DNA from: Sipunculus nudus | Lineage: Eukaryota > Annelida > Sipuncula > Golfingiida > Sipunculidae | Reading direction: 5' to 3' | Assembly (NCBI GenBank): GCA_026874595.1 | Contig: CM049317.1 | Span: 35,184,901-35,248,900, forward strand | Length of the DNA: 64,000 bases | Shown here: in pieces, positions 59,106 to 64,000 of the stretch | How positions within the stretch are numbered: position 1 is the first letter of the stretch | How the letters are laid out: each line of letters starts with the position of its first letter | Made by a program: the position numbers and the translations under genes | The notes under the pieces: model-generated | The model's input: only the letters and a program-made list of their open reading frames with translations | Told to the model about the DNA's origin: nothing | The model's database searches: none

Positions 59106-61316
59106 AACATAGGTAATATATATCTGCTCTAATTACTACAATGAAACTGGGAATAAGAGGCATTGTAAAAAAGGGCGGATCACATCCATATGGAGCTACC
59201 TGAGCAGTGAGATTAATTAAACATGTAAAGTAAGCATGATATTTTGCATGCACACACACACACACACACATAAAGTTACCTCATGATTAAAATGGTAAAT
59301 TAGCTTAAAGACTTACAATGACAATGACACTTACATATGTGTTTTCATAAATACAAGCGACTTAATCTGTGACTTTGACATTTTTAACAAAAAGTTCTTC
59401 TCTGCAGTTGTTCATAAGTGGACGAAGTTTGCATTCAATTATCCAAATTGAAGAGGAATTTGTCAACTGAAAACAAGTTTTTTTCTGGGACATTGACCTT
59501 TGACCTTGTAGCTTTGTGGTTTTGGTCCTTCAGATGCAAACTGTTTGTTAAGTGGAAAATTATGAAAGTGGATAAAGATTGGTAACATAGCACCAAAAAA
59601 TATCTGGTGCCAGGAAATTACGAAATAGCCACCTTAACTCAGATAAATACCGGTATAGGCATTGCTGTGGAGAATCAGCCAAGGTATTTCTGAGACGAGC
59701 TCTCTGTTGTATTTTATAAAAACGCTTCAACCAATCACGTACGTATATCTGAGGCCAGTACGTAATTGACAGACGTAAATAGTTTATATTGCCCTGGCTG
59801 TAAGACAGCACCGCCAAGGCATGCCTGTCTACATGCCTATGATATCACATCTATCTGTAGATAATATTAGCGGTTCTGGCCTGCCTATTCCAAATATATG
59901 ATTTACAATAACAGCATGAGCATGTCGTGTGAAATACGCTACACCAATAGCACAAATGTCGAGCCCCTGACAGTGGTCTAACCAATACACGAATTACAAT
60001 CAGGCCCGCTTAATGTAATATAGGTTAATGCTTCCGTTTATAGTCACCTATATCTGACTATATCTGACTCTGACTATTTAATGACATGAAAAAAATCCCC
60101 TAATCATGGCCGGGACCTTATTGTAATGCAAGTTCGCATATAATTACACATCTAACCAGAACAAAGTTGACCACGGGGGCAATTTAGAAGAGTGAAATTA
60201 GTGAAGCACAGTTCCCCTCGGGGCACCGTAGGCATTCAGTAAAGTTCATACATACAGATGAGGTCAAGGTGCCTCTTTGATACTAAGAACAATGTTTTCA
60301 TACCTGCGTGCGTGAACGTGTGCCCTGGCGGTGTAAGCGTGTGAAACAACCATAAAACGTGCTTGTGAATGGAAAATTCCGTTAAGACACATAAAGTTGG
60401 AGGTCTTAAGATCACTTACGGAGTTAACAAGACACGAATACATTTAAACATCGTTTATACGAATAGCTCTGGGGATTCCGGTTTTCTTCAGTTTCCGATG
60501 TATGAAAATTGCCTACCTGTTGCCAAGTACTGGACGTCAGATACTGACAGATAAAAATACATGAAACTAGCCAACAATAAACGCTTACTTTGATATTTAT
60601 TAACTGTTCCCGTTAATGTAAGTAATATAGAATGTTATTTACAAAATCATTCAACGTGACCCTGGAATAATCAGATCCAGTTGGTATCGTATGTAATTCC
60701 AGGGATAAGTAGCCGGGATTTCTCACCTTGCATTAAATTAATCAGCATTATGTATCACTAATAAAAACTGCATAAAATTGTTTGGAATTATACGGTCTTT
60801 AAACAAACTGCTTTGGGTATTCCCTCATATTTGGATTCTGAATGAACAAATGATTTTTCTCTCAGTTAACAAGTTCGGATAAACCAATTTTTAATAAAGG
60901 TGTTCTGGAATAAAACGAAGCTATGACCTTTCTCAAATACAACCCCTGGATTGTTCCATCATAATGTATTTTGTTTTCATCAAACACGGTAATGTTATAT
61001 GTGTTGGTTATAGCCCAATGAAATTTAATGCAAGCCGTGAGGTTTGCGAGCCGTTTAGGCGAGCCTGCCATGATTGACACAAGCCAAGCAAATCTTATCG
61101 CCTGCTTTACATTTCATTGGGCAAAAACTGATTTGTCCTACATGCCCCGCCCCCTTGGTCGAAGGTCACGGGTGTCATTGTTGTGGCTATCCACCAATTC
61201 TTTGCCATATTTGGAAAGTCACCATGCAACTCCACTTGCATGGTCTCTTTTCATGACCCTGTGATGCAATGAGATTTGAACGTACAGTTAGAACAAAGGA
61301 AAATACGTCGCATGTG

Positions 61317-61320
<4 letters not shown>
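57875..61320. other. No gene recognised
   Basis: AT-rich with (AT)n at about 59070-59101 and (CA)n at about 59249-59270. A small inverted repeat of GCCCAATGAAAT lies at about 61012 and 61110. No frame shows a known motif. Confidence 0.55.

Positions 61321-61366
<46 letters not shown>
61321..61366. repeat. (AT)n microsatellite at LTR insertion
   Basis: An AT tract that continues after the LTR at 62082-62110. The LTR inserted into it. Confidence 0.85.
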
Positions 61367-61369
<3 letters not shown>

Positions 61370-62077
61370 CGGAACCTAATCACAACAGATCACCTAATCG
61401 TGATCAGCACAAATTTTGTCACGGAGATAAAAAAAAATCAAATTCTGTAACACTAGGCAGCGTGAAACGTCTAGGGGAATGAATAAAGAAGTCAGTGTTT
61501 TTTTGTAAACAAATCTTAGAACAATCCTAACATTATAATACACTAAATCAATACAATTACATAGTATAACAATAAAATATACAGTACCAGAGTTAACGGA
61601 TCTTAGGCTTTGATTTCTGGATACCAGCACTGTCACAGCTTAACAAGTGTCCTTTAGCACCAATAATCCATGTAAATAGTAATAATCCATAGCCAAACTG
61701 GAGACAGTCCGTATTAAATCTGTATAAAATCCTTTGACTATCTGCAATAATCGGTAAGGTCCCAAACTGACGAGAAATAAACACTCTTAGTGCTCGCTGG
61801 TATTTTTTCTTTCTGCCGGCTCTAAACACTGCCCCTAATTTACAGCTTCTCACCCAAAAATTCCAGACATGGAAAATTCCAAAGAACAATACACACGCAC
61901 ATGAACAGACCCGAAACATCTAGAACAAAGAACGCTGTGTCTCTATGCTTCAGAGCCCACACACAAGCTAGCGCCCGACGAGGGAGGTTCCCATGGCAAC
62001 GAACTATGCCTGCGCTACACGAATCAAAATGTCAACAGACACATAACCCTTCTGCGCACAATAAAACAGATACCTGT

Positions 62078-62081
<4 letters not shown>
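61367..62081 (-). repeat. Solo LTR, subfamily B, 715 bp
   Basis: It begins TTGCGGAACCTAAT (first bases decayed from TGTTACGG) and ends CCTGTAACA. It shares CGTGATCAGCACAAA, the GTCTAGGGGAATGAATAAAG block and the CTAGAACAAAGAACGCTGTG block with the other copies. AT repeats on both sides hide the target duplication. Confidence 0.8.
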
Positions 62082-62110
<29 letters not shown>

Positions 62111-62736
62111 CTGTGCTTGGTTTCAAATTCGCTTGGATAAAATTCGAGATTTCCACTTTCAGTGTTGCACGAAGGTCTCACCACATTATAAACCTACGCA
62201 AAATAAACCATTAACATATGCATTAATTATATAAAATAATATGTGCGCAAAATCTTTTATTTTCGCCATACTCGACTATCGCGACATTCGCGAGTGTTTA
62301 TGACTTGGTGGAGTCTGCAGTATAAAACACCATCTAGTAGATGATGGTCATTTTAGATAAGATTTTTTATCTGAAACACATTTGATACGTTTCTAAAGCT
62401 AAACCATTGTTACCGTGGATTATGTATCGTGTTCTCCCCTCGCCAGAGAACGGCCTAGAAATAAACCTACCGGCGTCAACAAATTGCATATGATTAAGCA
62501 TTAATAATACAACGAGCTGGCTTGGTGGTGAATTAAAACTACCTTCAAAATAAACAGAAGACAATCTGATAAGAGAATTAGTATGGATGTTACAAACTCG
62601 CTTTAGAAAAATAGTATACTCACCCCCAATTATACGTGCATAGATAATCCGTGTGGAACGTAGCAATGCATGCAAAACTTGATCAATAGACGCATCTCAT
62701 TTCTCGAAATTAAAATATTTTATTCGCTTTCAAATT
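62111..62736. other. No gene recognised
   Basis: Unique-looking AT-rich sequence between the solo LTR and the right TIR array. Confidence 0.5.
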
Positions 62737-63124
62737 TTTTTTTTTGCTTCCTAATTTTTTTTTTTTTTTTGCTCACTAAATTTTTTTTTGCTTTCTAAAA
62801 TTTTTTTTTTTTTGCTTCCTAAATTTTTTTTTTTTGCTTCTTAAAAATTTTTTTTTTTGCTTCCTAAATTTTTTTTTTTTTTGCTTCCTAAATTTTTTTT
62901 TTTTGCTTCGTAAATTTTTTTTTTTGCTTCCTAAAATTTTTTTTTTGTTTCTTAAAAATTTTTTTTTTGCTCCGTAAAATTTTTTTTTTGCTTCCTAAAT
63001 TTTTTTTTTTTTGCTCCCTAAATTTTTTTTTTTTTTGCGAAAGTTAAGTCGGGATCTCGAGATAATATCTCGAGATCTCGAGATAAATATTTTTTTTTGT
63101 GTGTGTCCTAAATCAGCCACCGTA
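62737..63124 (-). repeat. Right terminal inverted repeat of the giant transposon
   Basis: Reverse complement of the left end: an array of about 16 units of GCTTCCTAAAT plus T-run, then GCGAAAGTTAAGTCGGGATC, CTCGAGATCTCGAGATAAAT, T-run, GTCCTAAATCAGCCACCGTA. It differs from the left end by small changes (GTGTGTGTCC for CTGTGTCC). CAAAGG follows. Confidence 0.85.
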
Positions 63125-63130
63125 CAAAGG
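63125..63130. repeat. Right target-site duplication CAAAGG
   Basis: Identical to 33925-33930. Confidence 0.85.
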
Positions 63131-63754
63131 GGCCAAGCTTTTCTATAGGGCATAATTTAATGCTTGTTAATGGGGAACCATTTTTTCTATGCTTGATGTT
63201 AGCTTACAGAGGTTTAATCGGAAGTGATAGAAAAAACCCATGTGGGCTGGGGCCTAGTAGCTTCCTTTTACACAAGAACAGGCTTGGCGATGAAGTCTCA
63301 TTTGTCTTAAATAGCATTATGTTATCAAGGTTTTAACCCCTTAGGTCCAAAGGGCCCGGATTGGCTAGGAGTTCTTATGGCCCATTCGAATGCTTCAAAA
63401 TGCAGAAATGATGGTGTACATTGGTTACAGTATAACAGACAATTCAGGCAAATCTTTCAGACTTTTATTTAGTACAGAACATCCATGGAATAAATTAACA
63501 AAAATTAATATATATTTGCTTTCCTTCTACATAAATGAATTCTTTTTATTCTTCTACTTTGTTTTAAGTATAAACTTAAACATGAATTCCAAATTTATTT
63601 TGAACATTTATAGGTTAGTTGCTTTTGTTAATATAAAGTTTGTGAATAGAATTATTCAAAGGACCAAATTTATTTATTGATGCATTCTGAAAATAAAACG
63701 AATTAGTGGAGAGGCCCATTAAATATATTTTCTTTATTTATCTCAGCGCTTTTC
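63131..63754. other. Host sequence between two giant elements
   Basis: It contains GAGGTTTAATCGG and GGGCCCGGATTGGCTAGGAG, matching the repeat array left of the giant element. The short open frame at 63390-63680 shows no known motif. Confidence 0.55.
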
Positions 63755-64000
63755 TACGGTGGCTGATTTAGGACACAGAAAAAAAAAAAATATTTTTCTC
63801 GAGATCTCGAGATAACATCTCGAGATCTCGACATAGAATTTCGCAAAAAAAAATTTAGGAAGCAAAAAAAAAAAATTTTAGGAAGCAAAAAAAAAAAAAA
63901 TTTTAGGAAGCAAAAAAAAAAAATTTAGGAAGCAAAAAAAAAAATTTTAAGAAGCAAAAAAAAATTTTTAGGAAGCAAAAAAAAAAATTTTTAGGAAGCA
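63755..64000 (+). mobile_element. Left end of a second TACGGTGG-family element
   Basis: It begins TACGGTGGCTGATTTAGGAC, then A-run, ATATTTTTCTCGAGATCTCG, ATTTCGC and units of A-run plus TTTAGGAAGC to the window edge. Same orientation as the left end at 33931. Whether it is full length or encodes a transposase cannot be seen. Confidence 0.8.

Larger units (their letters stand above)
33931..63124 (+). mobile_element. Giant TIR DNA transposon, 29.2 kb, TSD CAAAGG
   Basis: Both ends begin TACGGTGGCTGATTTAGGAC in inverted orientation, continue with an A-run, TATTTATCTCGAGATCTCG and a TTTCGC-A-run motif, and then an array of about 20-bp A-rich units. CAAAGG stands directly outside each end (33925-33930 and 63125-63130). 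Inside are a DDE integrase-type transposase close to the left end, an intact SAM/HECT-like gene on the other strand near the right end, and several nested elements. The transposase type resembles the eukaryotic IS3-like (IS3EU or 'integrase core') group; that family name is recalled, not verified. Length without the recognised nested elements is about 21.6 kb. Confidence 0.87.

Noticed and set aside
60205-60232. CCCCTCGGGGCACCGTA, resembling a TACGG tip in reverse
   Set aside because: No ATATTTATCTCG block or repeat array follows it, and there is no partner end.
61028-61264. Short frames with Cys pairs (CPTCPAPLVEGHGCHCCG)
   Set aside because: They overlap in two frames, match no known zinc-finger spacing and have no exon context.

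Overview
This is eukaryotic, AT-rich, transposon-dense DNA. Split genes with GT/AG introns, a secreted C-type lectin/mucin gene, a Gmr1-like Ty3/Gypsy element, many MITE-like and microsatellite repeats and long G, C and AT tracts suggest an invertebrate, most likely a marine bivalve mollusc. That assignment is inference; no species can be named.

Layout. (1) 1-3988: 5' half of a decayed minus-strand Ty3/Gypsy element with gag, protease remnant, integrase, then the start of reverse transcriptase. This is the Gmr1-type order, and the 5' LTR lies at 3147-3988. (2) 3989-18200: no host gene recognised. It holds divergent tandem repeats, some carrying perfect AGGTCAnnnTGACCT palindromes, a TTAA-flanked MITE, and a LINE endonuclease fragment broken by another MITE. 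(3) 18600-30297: a plus-strand gene of phase-1 exons coding for a signal peptide, two C-type lectin domains and a 3.9-kb Ser/Thr/Pro-rich mucin-like exon of 9-residue repeats. This copy has an in-frame stop in the first lectin domain, and one intron is a 74-bp minisatellite. (4) 30298-33930: mostly non-coding, with a solo LTR and a MITE.

(5) 33931-63124 is the main result: a single giant DNA transposon of 29,194 bp. It has long terminal inverted repeats beginning TACGGTGGCTGATTTAGGAC and is flanked by a perfect 6-bp target-site duplication, CAAAGG. Just inside the left end it encodes a DDE integrase-type transposase (34515-36289, one intron, one frameshift). Toward the right end, on the opposite strand, it carries an intact 669-residue SAM-like plus HECT-like protein with a candidate catalytic Cys in a His-Thr-Cys motif (53208-56790). 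The transposase would move the element; the HECT-like protein is a candidate ubiquitin-ligase cargo or accessory factor.

Nested inside it is a related non-autonomous palindromic element of 5,921 bp (41395-47315) with its own 6-bp duplication GAAAAT, itself containing solo-LTR sequence. Other nested repeats are a GTCGC-rich inverted-repeat element, a TTAA MITE copy, a tRNA-derived SINE and a solo LTR at 61367-62081. (6) 63755-64000: the left terminus of a second copy of the giant family enters the right edge of the window.
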